From positions 163,019,465 to 163,083,464 of the forward strand of contig CP136068.1 in the NCBI GenBank assembly GCA_032622095.1: 64,000 nt of DNA, read 5' to 3'. Below are positions 11,301 through 21,800 of this stretch, piece by piece (the first letter of the stretch is position 1; every line of letters starts with the position of its first letter). The notes below the pieces were generated by a model. The model was not told the origin of the DNA and did not search any database. It saw only the letters and a program-made list of their open reading frames with translations. The DNA comes from Siphonodentalium dalli (lineage: Eukaryota > Mollusca > Scaphopoda > Gadilida > Siphonodentaliidae). Made by a program: the position numbers and the translations under genes.

Positions 11301-13017
11301 TGATGTATTGTCCGTATGGTTATCAGCCGTGAGAAGAAATAGTTGCCCAAAGAGAAAGTCCCTTCCCCCTTCTAAGCTTCATTCAGCATTTTTAAGACAT
11401 TTTTCTAAGCTTAGGTTGCAGCGAGGAGTTCTTTATAGAGAGTCCACTTTTAATGGTAAAACCACCACTCAGCTTGTTTTACCATATTCACAGATTACTT
11501 TTGTTCTTAAATCATTACATAATGATATAGGACATCCAGGTCGTGACAGAACAGTTTCACTTGTGAAAGAAAGGTTTTATTTTCCAGGTATCGACAGTGC
11601 TGTCGATGATTGGATAAAACATTGTCATAGATGTATTCGAGTTAAAACTAATCCGAATTTCAGAGCCCCTTTAGTATCCATCACTACTTCTCAACCTCTT
11701 GAACTTGTTTGTATTGATTTTCTTACTCTTGATTGTTCTAAAGGTGGTTACCAATATGTTCTTGTTATGACAGATCATTTTACTAAATATGCACAGGCTT
11801 ATCCTACAAGGAACATGACTGCAAAAACTACTGCTGATGTATTGTTTAACAATTTCTTTATTCATTATGGTTATCCTCAACGTATTCATAGTGATCAAGG
11901 TGCTAATTTTGAATCTCAACTTATTTCTGAACTTTGTCAGCTTTGCAGCATCAAGAAGTCCAGAACTACTCCTTATCATCCGATGGGGAATGGTGTTACA
12001 GAGCGATTTAATCGCACACTTATTAGTATGTTAGGTACTCTTAATCCTGACCAGAAACATGACTGGAAATCACATATAGGTCCTCTTGTTCATGCTTACA
12101 ATTGTACTAGGCATGAAACTACTGGTTTTGCTCCTTTTCAGTTGATGTTCGGAAGAGAACCACGGTTACCTCTTGATGTTTTATTCGGTCTGAATAAACC
12201 TGATTCTGATCAAACTTCTTATTGTGATTATGTTTCAGACCTTAGACAGAGACTTTCTGATTCTTACAGATTAGCATCCAAATCTATGTCTGGTGATGAA
12301 GTTCGTGATAACCATATTAATGGTTCAGACCATATAGATGGTTCAGATGAAGAATCGGTGATATTGTTTGTTCCACAGGGCGTTGCAGGTATAAAATCTG
12401 CTCCTAATGCAGTGGACAGTTCAGCTCCATCTCGTCGGGGTGACGACTTTCCTGCGAGATTGGAAGCTGGTGGTATTTCTTCTTCCTGTGGTGACGACCG
12501 CACTCAAATAGATGAGTTCAGGGAAGTTAGAACTGATGTCGGTGATGACAGTAATGTTGATATTTCAGCTACACAGGATTCGACAGGTCAACTTGAACTT
12601 CGTTCCACAGGTGATAGCAATGATGAGGCTGATGAGAATGATGATGAAGTTGTTGATATTGTCCGTGTACCTTTAGCATCTATTGCAGAAGATACTGTTG
12701 TTGTTGATGGTAATGTTGATGGTGCGAAAGCGAATGTTTCAGGTGATGATGGTGCCTCGAGTAGTAGTCAGAGTGGAGATAGAGAAATAATTTCTCTTTC
12801 AGAGTCCATACCAAAACCAGTACCTAGAAAATCTAGCAGAGCAAAGAAACCTCCATCATGGATGGGTGATTATATTTCAAAAAATATTCAACCCATTTCA
12901 GGTGGAAAAGATGAATATAAGAATCAGCTTTTGCGTAAGCTTATGGAAAATCAGATCTGCACCAAGGTAGCTCCAGATGTTCTTCAGTCCATTCTGAAGA
13001 CTATCTTGGATGAATAA
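8350..13017 (+). CDS. Ty3/gypsy Pol polyprotein with nucleocapsid zinc knuckle, 1555 aa
   Basis: Domains in order: an N-terminal amphipathic helix (residues 1-30); an Asn/Tyr/Arg-rich basic stretch (30-115); a CCHC zinc knuckle at 118-131 (CWKCGDLTHKAFGC); an aspartic protease with VDTGS at 191-195; a reverse transcriptase with the catalytic YVDD at 643-646; RNase H (TDAS, catalytic Asp about 806); an integrase HHCC zinc domain (about 1057-1095); and an integrase core D1123, D1182, E1218 (DD35E). Catalytic residues are all present and the frame is open, so it looks recently active. Two things are odd. No capsid-sized domain precedes the zinc knuckle. After the integrase core, at ASKSM, the usual GPY/F-type module is replaced by a 250-residue acidic, low-complexity tail ending in a basic RKSSRAKKPPSWMGDYI segment. 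The start ATG has A at -3 and G at +4. The ORF drives cDNA synthesis and integration in the Ty3/gypsy cycle. Confidence 0.95.
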   Translation: MASQISEEVMLKIQAEISELTVRIEELKRNSENSYDNNYSNDDYYRNDNYNSGYNSYSRRRAQRYRNRNRRRQYTERNDNAHYFQKEPHNVSDERNDYSNHTNDRLQGEYVSGRYTGCWKCGDLTHKAFGCRKGGYYRYYDRDNFFRPQDRSRRFINKSQFVNDSSKEHCINGNATESDITVSGYNTKALVDTGSTCSTICEQFYSTFLKHIPLQPLSVILNIECADGKKLPYLGYIQCPVTVPSLGQDSGKEFIFLVVPNSSYNMSVPVLLGTNILSELMQLCKDAHGNRFLQNANLSSSWFMAFRCMISREKELAKHNFVLGHVKSAENTHVILHPNTKKVVTGFIDHKIPYQPTCAILQPLPDDERFKFLEIGPYIVKYDFKSTDTVDVHLSNISSRTISIAPNSVICQVQPVSVEQDIETSPGSETTSSFLDKITIDVSSLDDVKDISVALNLIKEFSDVFSQHDLDLGFYSAVKHRIDMYDSTPFKDRPRRLPPSMIDEVRNHLHQLLAAGIIRRSHSPYSSNVVLVRKKGSNDLRMCTDFRILNKRTIPDNYALPRPEDLFDYLAGAKYYSVLDLKSGFHQLEIAEEHKERTAFTVGGLGFYEYNRLAFGLNNSPSSFQRMMEDCLDGLNRKICNIYVDDVIVWSKSVPEMLERLRLVFDRLRECGLKLAPAKCKFFMRRVSYVGHVVSEKGIETDPAKVDKIVNWPVPKNSDQLRSFLGFAGYYRKYCPNFSRIAKPLTDLLPPTNTKKPKNKVKSSFTGKWKWEHEQQSAFDTLKDRLSNPPILGYPDYSKPFEVHTDASLHGLGCVLYQEIDGVKRVIAYGSRGTTAAEKNYPAHKLEFLALKWAVTEKFYDYLYGNYFVVYTDNNPLTYVLTSAKLDATGQRWLSALGSFKFDIVYRPGKFNTDADALSRLDTPPPDIITNDSVQVICNSLQVQQPFVESLCCSTDVLNSIQDDVGHDLDEMNYRDWRRLQERDDVLSVWLSAVRRNSCPKRKSLPPSKLHSAFLRHFSKLRLQRGVLYRESTFNGKTTTQLVLPYSQITFVLKSLHNDIGHPGRDRTVSLVKERFYFPGIDSAVDDWIKHCHRCIRVKTNPNFRAPLVSITTSQPLELVCIDFLTLDCSKGGYQYVLVMTDHFTKYAQAYPTRNMTAKTTADVLFNNFFIHYGYPQRIHSDQGANFESQLISELCQLCSIKKSRTTPYHPMGNGVTERFNRTLISMLGTLNPDQKHDWKSHIGPLVHAYNCTRHETTGFAPFQLMFGREPRLPLDVLFGLNKPDSDQTSYCDYVSDLRQRLSDSYRLASKSMSGDEVRDNHINGSDHIDGSDEESVILFVPQGVAGIKSAPNAVDSSAPSRRGDDFPARLEAGGISSSCGDDRTQIDEFREVRTDVGDDSNVDISATQDSTGQLELRSTGDSNDEADENDDEVVDIVRVPLASIAEDTVVVDGNVDGAKANVSGDDGASSSSQSGDREIISLSESIPKPVPRKSSRAKKPPSWMGDYISKNIQPISGGKDEYKNQLLRKLMENQICTKVAPDVLQSILKTILDE

Positions 13018-13687
13018 GATTTTCATTTTCAGTTCACTCATTTATATTGAGTGATTCCATATTACTGATATGTCAGTTTCAATGATGTGTGTATACATTG
13101 GACATAGGCATTGTCCTGTTGTGTAAGTTGTTTTTAAAATTGATTCTTTTATAAATTATGTATTGATATTATGTATTGTTAGGTATCACTTATCATCTTC
13201 GTACGATCAGAGATATTTCCACTTATTCCAGCTGACGATCCAGTGTAGAGCTACGACTCATATGAGGTACCAGTTTTCAAGGAATTCTATTTTTTTTTTG
13301 TTATATACTCTGTGAGGTGATAAAGTGTTCCTTTCTATATATGATTATGATTTTAACATATTTGTGTTGATTGTTGTGTATTCATGATTGAAGTTCTCAG
13401 ATAGACCAGCCAGTGTGAATCAGTGGTGATTCCATTTCAGTGGTGTTGTGTGATATATTCACGTTGTTTACTGTCTACGCCAGATAGTGAAGATTAAGTT
13501 GATTAAGTGAAGTTATATAATGCTGATATTTGATTTCAGTTCTGAAGATAGGTCGGTGTCAAGGTTATCTCTGTGTATGAGAATGTTATAGATGATAATT
13601 TTCCATTATCAGTTGCAGAGTTTGAAAGTCAGTAGCGACATTTCCTTTCAGTATTGGTTTAAATGACTAGGGAGTCATTTTGTCAAC
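13018..13687 (+). other. Retrotransposon 3' untranslated region
   Basis: 670 bp between the ORF stop and the polypurine tract, with no ORF. No envelope gene or second reading frame. Confidence 0.7.
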
Positions 13688-13698
13688 AGAGGGGAGAG
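13688..13698 (+). promoter_or_regulatory. Polypurine tract
   Basis: AGAGGGGAGAG directly abuts the 3' LTR. It is the expected primer for plus-strand DNA synthesis. Confidence 0.85.
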
Positions 13699-14815
13699 TG
13701 TGACAGTGCTACTTTATATACCAAAACAGTATATGCCTTTATTAGATGCTACACATGTATACCAACTAAGTTATTATACCTAACTCACTAATATACATTT
13801 TATAGCTGCATTATCATTTCATTCCGCGTACTTGGTCCATTTCATTCCATTTCGCGCTATTCCGTTCTTTACACTTCCCGTCCCCAGCCGCATTACCTGT
13901 TCTGCATTTCGCTATTTCATATTCTTAACTTAGCCCAATCTCTTACCCGCTTAAGTCTACTCTGTCTATGTTAGCGCCCAATATTAGATCTAACTGTCTG
14001 ATACTAAGTTCTCTTAGCCAATCACCGGTAAGATTATTTGCCGCCTTTTGTCAGTTCATAATTATCGTTCGATGCGACAACATCGTTCCGTCGTGACACA
14101 CTCAGTGTAAGCGTACATTCTTCTATGCCTGAAGAATGTTACAGTTAATAAGTTTAATAAGTAATACTACGTTATGACATCTGACCTATGCTTTCCAAAG
14201 GATGGTATGTAATATTGGTTATGTTTTCACCCGTTATTATAGCTTGTATTTTAATAATATTGTCTTCGGTTTTGAAACTTTAGTGTTGTCACATTTGCAT
14301 AAATATATTTGCCCAATAGTTTAGTGAAGTTGGAAATCGCACACTGCGTCCATAATCACCCTTTTATACTAGCATGTAGGTTTTATTTCTAACTGTTCGT
14401 CACAGTTAGGATTGTGTCAAAATAGTTGTTTATATCGACAATAGGGAAGTTGGTTTATTGACACAATCACATTTCATATATTTATTAATATCCATACTGG
14501 ATATTTATTCTGCAGCAACTACAACATATGTATTTGTTCACCAGGGTCCTTTTTCTCGATTGATGATTGATGCTCGATGTGATGTTGTGGTGTTGCTGTC
14601 AAGCTGTATAGATGTGTTGTGATGTCATCCATGTGTGATGCTTGTTGGATGTGTTCCGTTTGGTATAGAATGAATATTCAATAAATGCATGATGAAGACT
14701 TTTAAAGGTAGGCGTAGTGTTTCTATAGACCCTGCCAGATGTTAAGACTCAGAGCCCATAAATGTTTGTGATAGCGACATGGTTCACTTAAGACCCACCC
14801 CTGTGCTCTACCACA
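13699..14815 (+). repeat. 3' LTR
   Basis: 1117 bp, same sequence and length as the 5' LTR by eye. AATAAA at 14680-14685. Followed by target duplication TTAT at 14816-14819. Confidence 0.95.
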
Positions 14816-14914
14816 TTATCCTATACTTGTATAATCATTATGCAATAAACTATGTCTATGTGACATATTCTATATGGACGTGGAGATAGTTGGCTCAATG
14901 GAGTGTCAACTCAC

Positions 14915-15054
14915 TTTAAATCGCGATCCTCTTCTCCGTGGTCGTCGAGGTACACCGACCCCCACAGAGTGGCCCTCGACCCTCGGATCACAAATACATT
15001 ACTTGAGTTCACAGCCAGAAAGATTCCAGTCCCTGCTCCACAGTTGATAGAATG
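14915..15054 (-). CDS. UBR3: UBR3 exon: [15 protein letters not shown] segment
   Basis: Acceptor TTTTTCAG (AG at 15055-15056) and donor GTGAGTTGAC (14909-14914 side). 140 nt enters in phase 0 and leaves two bases of a Lys codon. It encodes [18 protein letters not shown], a hydrophobic strand region, then [17 protein letters not shown]. This is the C-terminal zinc-associated domain conserved across UBR1, UBR2 and UBR3. The GAGTGIFL and [11 protein letters not shown] motifs are the best single evidence for a UBR-family protein here. Only 95 bp separate the exon from the retrotransposon target site, which lies in the intron after it. Confidence 0.93.
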
Positions 15055-15269
15055 CTGAAAAATAATTGCTATAAACGTGTGATTTCTTGTGTATCTAAGC
15101 AATTCATATTAAACTTTGTCATTTTATTGTATTATAGACCGTGAAAACAATTCGCAAAGAATACATTGTTCAACAACTATCTTACTAAACACATATAACT
15201 TAAAAACTCGGAAATTAATTGTCAAAAAATTTTCTTGCACCGATAAATCTAATCCAGGGTCAGGAACCT

Positions 15270-15965
15270 ATATCTCTATAATGTAATCTCTAAACTGTCG
15301 CTTTAGATGTTCAGGAACCTATGTCTCTATAATGTAATCTCTAAACTATCGCTATAGATGTTCATCAACCTACATCTCTATAATGTAATCTCTAAACTGT
15401 CACTTTAGATGTTCAGGAACCTACTTCACTAATTTAATCTCTAAACTGTCGCTTTAGATGGTCAGGACCCTACATCACAATGTAATCGCTAAGCTGTCAC
15501 TTTAGATGTTCAGGAACCTATGTCTCTATAAAGTAATCTCTAAACTATCGCTATAGATGTTCATCAACCTACATCTCTATAATGTAATCTCTAAACTGTC
15601 ACTTTAGATGTTCAGGAACCTACTTCACTAATTTAATCTCTAAACTGTCGCTTTAGATGGTCAGGACCCTACATCACAATGTAATCGCTAAGCTGTCACT
15701 TTAGATGTTCAGGAACCTATGTCTCTATAAAGTAATCTCTAAGCTGTTGCTTTAAATAGATGTTCAGGAACCTAAGTCTCTATGATGTAATCTCTAAACT
15801 GTAGCTTTAGATGGTCAGGACCCTACATCACAATGTAATCGCTAAGCTGTCACTTTAGATGTTCAGGAACCTATGTCTCTATAAAGTAATCTCTAAGCTG
15901 TTGCTTTAAATAGATGTTCAGGAACCTAAGTCTCTATGATGTAATCTCTAAACTGTAGCTTAGCT
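15270..15965. repeat. Tandem array, about 50-bp unit with about 200-bp higher-order period
   Basis: Units contain TCTCTAAACTGTCGCTTTAG then ATGTTCAGGAACCTA. About 13 units. Blocks of four related units repeat at roughly 198-199 bp (AACCTATGTCTCTATA at 15316, 15515 and 15713), so the array grew in multi-unit steps. Intronic. Confidence 0.8.
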
Positions 15966-16182
15966 GCTAGAAGTAGACATTGATACATTTGTAGATAAAA
16001 TTTTGGTTGCAGCATGAATTAAGAAATAAAGGCAATTTGTCGTATAATTTAAAGACATGTGTAGTATACATCGAGGTGTGTAGTAGAATTTGACTCTGAA
16101 GAAACTGATAGTAGGCCGACGCAAAGTGGAGTCCTACAATCAGTTACGGTGGTCAAATTCTACTAAACATTTAAATACTTAA
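15966..16182. repeat. Degenerate copy of UBR3 exon edge, then unassigned intron
   Basis: At about 15973-16015, ACATTGATACATTTGTAGAT and the following bases resemble the 59-bp exon-edge unit at 18082-18199. The remainder has inverted bits around GTAGAATTTGA (16080 and 16150) but no gene. Confidence 0.45.
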
Positions 16183-16576
16183 CCTTTTCATGACGGGAGT
16201 TGTGCTGGTGCTGCATTAAAGATCATGTGCCAGTGCATTCTATTATATATGCGAGTCCGCCATAGGGAGCCTTGTATATATAAGAAAATGCACTGGCTTA
16301 CAAGGTCAAGGTCTATATTAGGCCATATTGTTAGGCCAATGCATTATCGTATAAATGCGAGGCTCCCAATGGGAGAGTCGCATATATAAGAGACTGTCTT
16401 GGCACAGGATTTTTCAGCCCTCATAATTGGCTAAGGCAATCAGCAATGCCGAAGCCATTTGCTGAAGAAAACTGGGCCATGGCAAAAGATTGCCGTAACA
16501 GATTGCCGAAGCCAAACAAACTGAGTTAAAAGGGCTGTTTTTTGCAAAATTTCAGGAAACTCCAGTCATGAAAGTG
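16183..16576. mobile_element. piggyBac-type MITE (double foldback family)
   Basis: TTAA at 16179-16182 and 16577-16580. Same family as 4639-4888, with the GAGCTGCGCTGGTGCAGC-type subterminus and two ATATATGCGAG hairpins. A 16430-16520 stretch (TTGCCGAAGCCA repeats) is extra relative to other copies. Confidence 0.75.
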
Positions 16577-16597
16577 TTAAATTAACACATTCATAGA

Positions 16598-16851
16598 CAA
16601 GCCTTGAAATAGTGTGTCTGTCATTTGCAGAATGAGGTCCCCAGAGGGTGAATTTAGTGATGCTACCTCGCATAGCGGGCTAGCATCACCAAATTCACCC
16701 TCTGGGAACATCATTCTGCTGAGGTGTAAGCAGAATGAGGTCCCCAGAGGGTTAATTTGGTGATGCTAGACCGCTATGCGGGGTAGCATCACTAAATTCA
16801 CCCTCTGGGGACCTCATTCTGCAAATGACAGACACCCTATTTCAAGGCTTG
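16598..16851. mobile_element. hAT-type MITE, CAAGCCTTGAA family (double copy)
   Basis: Ends CAAGCCTTGAAAT and ATTTCAAGGCTTG, with an 8-bp target duplication TTCATAGA at 16590-16597 and 16852-16859. Interior is palindromic with GAATGAGGTCCCCAGAGGGT twice in each orientation. An 8-bp duplication is typical of hAT. It sits inside an old copy of the UBR3 exon-edge repeat. Confidence 0.85.
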
Positions 16852-16882
16852 TTCATAGATATAATTTTGACTGCATCATATC

Positions 16883-18074
16883 TAGGGACCTGCGAATATT
16901 CAAGATTCGATTCGATGTCGATATCGGGCACCCAATTCGAGATCGACACCGAATCGGTCGGCTGATTCGGATATTTTCGAATCGGTGTTACTTCGGTGTA
17001 GTCTCGTTTTTTTTCGTCTAAATAACACATGCCAAATGACCTGAGGTCACAAAAATTGAAGTACAAGGTTGTCATGTTAGCCAACGAGGTAATTTTGAAT
17101 GTATGCCGTTCAAAATAGACGTGCTTATGCAAATTATGTGCTTAAATCGCAACCCGTGATGGATGATCAATCGCCGCATATATTTGTAATCTGTATCGAC
17201 ACGATGTAAATTGTCCATATGGTGCATGATTGATAGATGTGGAACTCAATTGATTACCTTATGTTTAGAACTTCATATATCCAATTCAGATTATATGAAT
17301 ACAATTCAATGTTATGAGCGACAAAACATAGATTAGAATGAACAGAAACAGTGAGAAACCTTAGAACAATCGGTCTATTACGTTCTTAAATGGACGTTAT
17401 CATGTGTGACCAGTCATCTGCGACACTGCCAGCAGAATTCCTATAAATTTCCTACTTTCAGTGTCTGTTTCCCGAGAAATCGAGCGCGTTGTATCAAGTT
17501 TCGATCTGTTGAATCTTGATGATAACATTTAACACTTGTAATTTGTGTCTGTTTTCTGGGACCCCCTCTGTGAAGACAACTACTGTGAATATGTGATGTA
17601 GGTGTTTGATCTATTGTGGGGTGAAAAGTTTAACAGCTAACTACCATTGGTATCGGACTACAACAATCATATAGTTGAACAGTGTACCCATGTCCACTTG
17701 TGTCAAATCTTTATTATCTTTATTAATATGGGGTTTGTGATACGTTGATTGAACTGTCTTCAAGTGTCTTACTGTCACTTCTTGTGTCATGTTCGCCATG
17801 ACACAGCTAGATGGAAATTTGATGCAACATATCCCAAACCCTCCATGAGACTGAGAGTGACTTGCCTATGTCATGATTTTTCCTAAAAAAAAAAAAATTC
17901 CAATGGATGTTTAAGGAGATTAGCATTGCTATATAGTATCTAGTGAATTGTGCAGTTTTTTGTCATGAGACACCGAAAGACACAATGGTAGATTCAATTC
18001 GATATTCGATGTCGATATCAGGAAGGAGGTTCGATATCGATATCATTGAAAAATCCCCGAATCGCAGAATCGTA
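16883..18074. mobile_element. hAT-type non-autonomous element, 1.2 kb
   Basis: Target duplication ATCATATC at 16875-16882 and 18075-18082. The terminal regions are loosely inverted (TAGGGACCTGCGAATATTC against a right end rich in CGATATCGAATC words). No transposase ORF. It splits the same exon-edge repeat unit that the 16598 MITE entered. Confidence 0.7.
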
Positions 18075-18081
18075 ATCATAT

Positions 18082-18199
18082 CTCCCAAGACATACTCACA
18101 TTGACACATTCGTAGATATAATTTTGACTGCAGCATATTTCCCCCAAGACATACTCACATTGACACATTCGTAGATATAATTTTGACTGCAGCATATAT
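18082..18199. repeat. UBR3: 59-bp tandem duplication of UBR3 exon end plus splice donor
   Basis: Two 59-bp copies. Each carries the last codons of the 18159-18368 exon (CCSQNYIYECVN region) and the donor GTGAGTATG. A third, older copy is interrupted by two transposons at 16585-18082. Using the distal donor would add 59 nt and shift the frame. Confidence 0.85.
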
Positions 18200-18368
18200 C
18201 ACGGAAGCACAGAAATTGACCACATATCAGGCACACTGCAGGTTCCTTTGGACAGTTACAGCACGTCGTACATTTCACCGTTCTGTAGTACTGGAATATC
18301 TTATAATACTCCCTCGGCAGCGAGATCAGTCGTGGCTGGTACCACACTGGGTTTATCAGAAGAAGAGA
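18159..18368 (-). CDS. UBR3: UBR3 exon: Cys-rich C-terminal segment
   Basis: 210 nt, phase 0 to 0, acceptor CTTCCAG (AG at 18369-18370) and donor GTGAGTAT (18151-18158). It encodes 70 residues: SLLLINPVWYQPRLISLP, then FQYYRTVKCTTCCNC, PKEPAVCLICG, and CCSQNYIYECVN. The spaced cysteines (CTTCCNC, CLICG, ICC, EC) match the zinc-binding cluster of the UBR C-terminal domain, which is completed by the Cys in the next exon (NCGAGTG). The exon end and donor are tandemly duplicated 59 bp downstream. I chose the proximal donor because it keeps the frame into the next exon. Confidence 0.93.
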
Positions 18369-18398
18369 CTGGAAGAAAATCAAACATGAGGCCATTAA

Positions 18399-18648
18399 CC
18401 CTGAGGTTCATGACAGTAGCTGCGCTGGTGCAGCATTAAAGATACTGTGCCAGTGCATTATCTTATATATGCCAGAAGGGAGCCTTGCACATATAAGAGA
18501 TTGCACTGGCTTACAAGGTCAAGGTAAATATTGTTAGACCGATGTATTCTCTTATATATGTGAGGCGCCCTATGGGAGACTCGCATTTATAACAGAATCC
18601 ATTGGCACAGTTTAAGCAAAATTTCAGGAAGCTCCAGTCATGGAAGGG
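18399..18648. mobile_element. piggyBac-type MITE (double foldback family)
   Basis: TTAA at 18395-18398 on the left. The right site is TTGA at 18649-18652, a decayed TTAA. Starts CCCTGAGGTTCATGACAG and ends GGAAGGG with the usual two hairpins. Only 30 bp upstream of the UBR3 exon acceptor in gene direction. Confidence 0.7.
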
Positions 18649-18870
18649 TTGAAACAAAACCCATATAAATAATTTTTTTGAAAATAAGAGCAGGTGAGCA
18701 AGTTAAATTTATTTATATTTTATTCTTGCCAACATGAATGGTATTGGTCATTTAACTATAATAGTTGAATATGAATATTGCCCTTTTGTGATTTTGATAG
18801 AAGAGGGATAATCCAAAATCACATTTCACAAAAATAAGTGTTACACTAATGTGGTACCATGTTTGTTTTT

Positions 18871-21800
18871 GTGATGAAATAACATCTCTCGACCCGTGCA
18901 AATGTTTAATGGTGATGAAATAACATCTCTCGACCCGTGCAAATGTTTAATGGTGATGGCACAATAACATCTCTCGACCCGTGCAAATGTTTAATGGTGA
19001 TGGCACAATAACATCTGTCGACCCGTGCAAATGTTTAATGGTGATGGCACAATAACATCTGTCGACCCGTGCAAATGTTTAATGGTGATGGCACAATAAC
19101 ATCTCTCGACCCGTGCAAATGTTTAATGGTGATGGCACAATAACATCTCTCGACCCGTGCAAATGTTTAATGGTGATGGCACAATAACATCTGTCGACCC
19201 GTGCAAATGTTTAATGGTGATGGCACAATAACATCTCTCGACCCGTGCAAATGTTTAATGGTGATGGCACAATAACATCTCTCGACCCGTGCAAATGTTT
19301 AATGGTGATGGCACAATAACATCTCTCGACCCGTGCAAATGTTTAATGGTGATGGCACAATAACATCTGTCGACCCGTGCAAATGTTTAATGGTGATGGC
19401 ACAATAACATCTCTCGACCCGTGCAAATGTTTAATGGTGATGGCACAATAACATCTCTCGACCCGTGCAAATGTTTAATGGTGATGGCACAATAACATCT
19501 CTCGACCCGTGCAAATGTTTAATGGTGATGGCACAATAACATCTCTCGACCCGTGCAAATGTTTAATGGTGATGGCACAATAACATCTCTCGACCCGTGC
19601 AAATGTTTAATGGTGATGGCACAATAACATCTCTCGACCCGTGCAAATGTTTAATGGTGATGGCACAATAACATCTCTCGACCCGTGCAAATGTTTAATG
19701 GTGATGGCACAATAACATCTCTCGACCCGTGCAAATGTTTAATGGTGATGGCACAATAACATCTGTCGACCCGTGTAAATGTTTAATGGTGATGGCACAA
19801 TAACATCTCTCGACCCGTGCAAATGTTTAATGGTGATGGCACAATAACATCTCTCGACCCGTGCAAATGTTTAATGGTGATGGCACAATAACATCTGTCG
19901 ACCCGTGCAAATGTTTAATGGTGATGGCACAATAACATCTGTCGACCCGTGCAAATGTTTAATGGTGATGGCACAATAACATCTCTCGACCCGTGCAAAT
20001 GTTTAATGGTGATGGCACAATAACATCTCTCGACCCGTGCAAATGTTTAATGGTGATGGCACAATAACATCTGTCGACCCGTGCAAATGTTTAATGGTGA
20101 TGGCACAATAACATCTGTCGACCCGTGCAAATGCTTAATGGTGATGGCACAATAACATCTCTCGACCCGTGCAAATGTTTAATGGTGATGGCACAATAAC
20201 ATCTCTCGACCCGTGCAAATGTTTAATGGTGATGGCACAATAACATCTGTCGACCCGTGTAAATGTTTAATGGTGATGGCACAATAACATCTGTCGACCC
20301 GTGCAAATGTTTAATGGTGATGGCACAATAACATCTGTCGACCCGTGTAAATGTTTAATGGTGATGGCACAATAACATCTGTCGACCCGTGCAAATGTTT
20401 AATGGTGATGGCACAATAACATCTGTCGACCCGTGCAAATGCTTAATGGTGATGGCACAATAACATCTCTCGACCCGTGCAAATGTTTAATGGTGATGGC
20501 ACAATAACATCTCTCGACCCGTGCAAATGTTTAATGGTGATGGCACAATAACATCTGTCGACCCGTGTAAATGTTTAATGGTGATGGCACAATAACATCT
20601 CTCGACCCGTGCAAATGTTTAATGGTGATGGCACAATAACATCTCTCGACCCGTGCAAATGTTTAATGGTGATGGCACAATAACATCTCTCGACCCGTGC
20701 AAATGTTTAATGGTGATGGCACAATAACATCTGTCGACCCGTGCAAATGTTTAATGGTGATGGCACAATAACATCTGTCGACCCGTGCAAATGTTTAATG
20801 GTGATGGCACAATAACATCTCTCGACCCGTGCAAATGTTTAATGGTGATGGCACAATAACATCTCTCGACCCGTGCAAATGTTTAATGGTGATGGCACAA
20901 TAACATCTGTCGACCCGTGCAAATGTTTAATGGTGATGGCACAATAACATCTGTCGACCCGTGCAAATGCTTAATGGTGATGGCACAATAACATCTCTCG
21001 ACCCGTGCAAATGTTTAATGGTGATGGCACAATAACATCTCTCGACCCGAGTAAATGTTTAATGGTGATGGCACAATAACATCTCTCGACCCGAGTAAAT
21101 GTTTAATGGTGATGGCACAATAACATCTCTCGACCCGTGCAAATGTTTAATGGTGATGAAATAACATCTGTCGACCCGTGCAAATGTTTAATGGTGATGG
21201 CACAATAACATCTCTCGACCCGTGCAAATGTTTAATGGTGATGGCACAATAACATCTGTCGACCCGTGCAAATGTTTAATGGTGATGAAATAACATCTGT
21301 CGACCCGAGTAAATGTTTAATGGTGATGGCACAATTACATCTCTCGACCCGTGCAAATGTTTAATAGTGATGAAATAACATGTCGACCCGTGCAAATGTT
21401 TAATGGTGATGGCACAATAACATTTCTCGACCTGTGCAAATGCTTAATGGTGATGGCACAATAACATCTGTCGACCCGTGCAAATGCTTAATGGTGATGG
21501 CACAATAACATCTGTCGACCCGTGCAAATGTTTAATGGTGATGGCACTATAACATCTCTCGACCCGTGCAAATGTTTAATAGTGATGAAATAACATGTCG
21601 ACCCGTGCAAATGTTTAATGGTGATGGCACAATAACATTTCTCGACCTGTGCAAATGCTTAATGGTGATGGCACAATAACATCTGTCGACCCGTGCAAAT
21701 GCTTAATGGTGATGGCACAATAACATCTCTTGACCCGTGCAAATGTTTAATGGTGATGGCACAATAACATCTGTCGACCCGTGCAAATGTTTAATGGTGA

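Larger units (their letters stand above)
4959..14815 (+). mobile_element. Young Ty3/gypsy LTR retrotransposon in last UBR3 intron
   Basis: Complete structure: two 1117-bp LTRs, a primer binding site right after the 5' LTR, a long leader, one gag-pol type ORF, a polypurine tract and a 4-bp target duplication (TTAT at 4955-4958 and 14816-14819). By block-for-block reading the LTRs are identical at a constant offset of 8740, so the insertion is recent. It is on the plus strand and therefore antisense to UBR3. No envelope gene is present. The capsid domain and integrase C-terminal module are not recognisable, so it may depend on relatives for assembly. Confidence 0.95.

Noticed and set aside
13018-13698. 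Envelope gene downstream of pol, which would make the element an errantivirus-like retrovirus
   Set aside because: No ORF in the 670 bp between pol and the polypurine tract.
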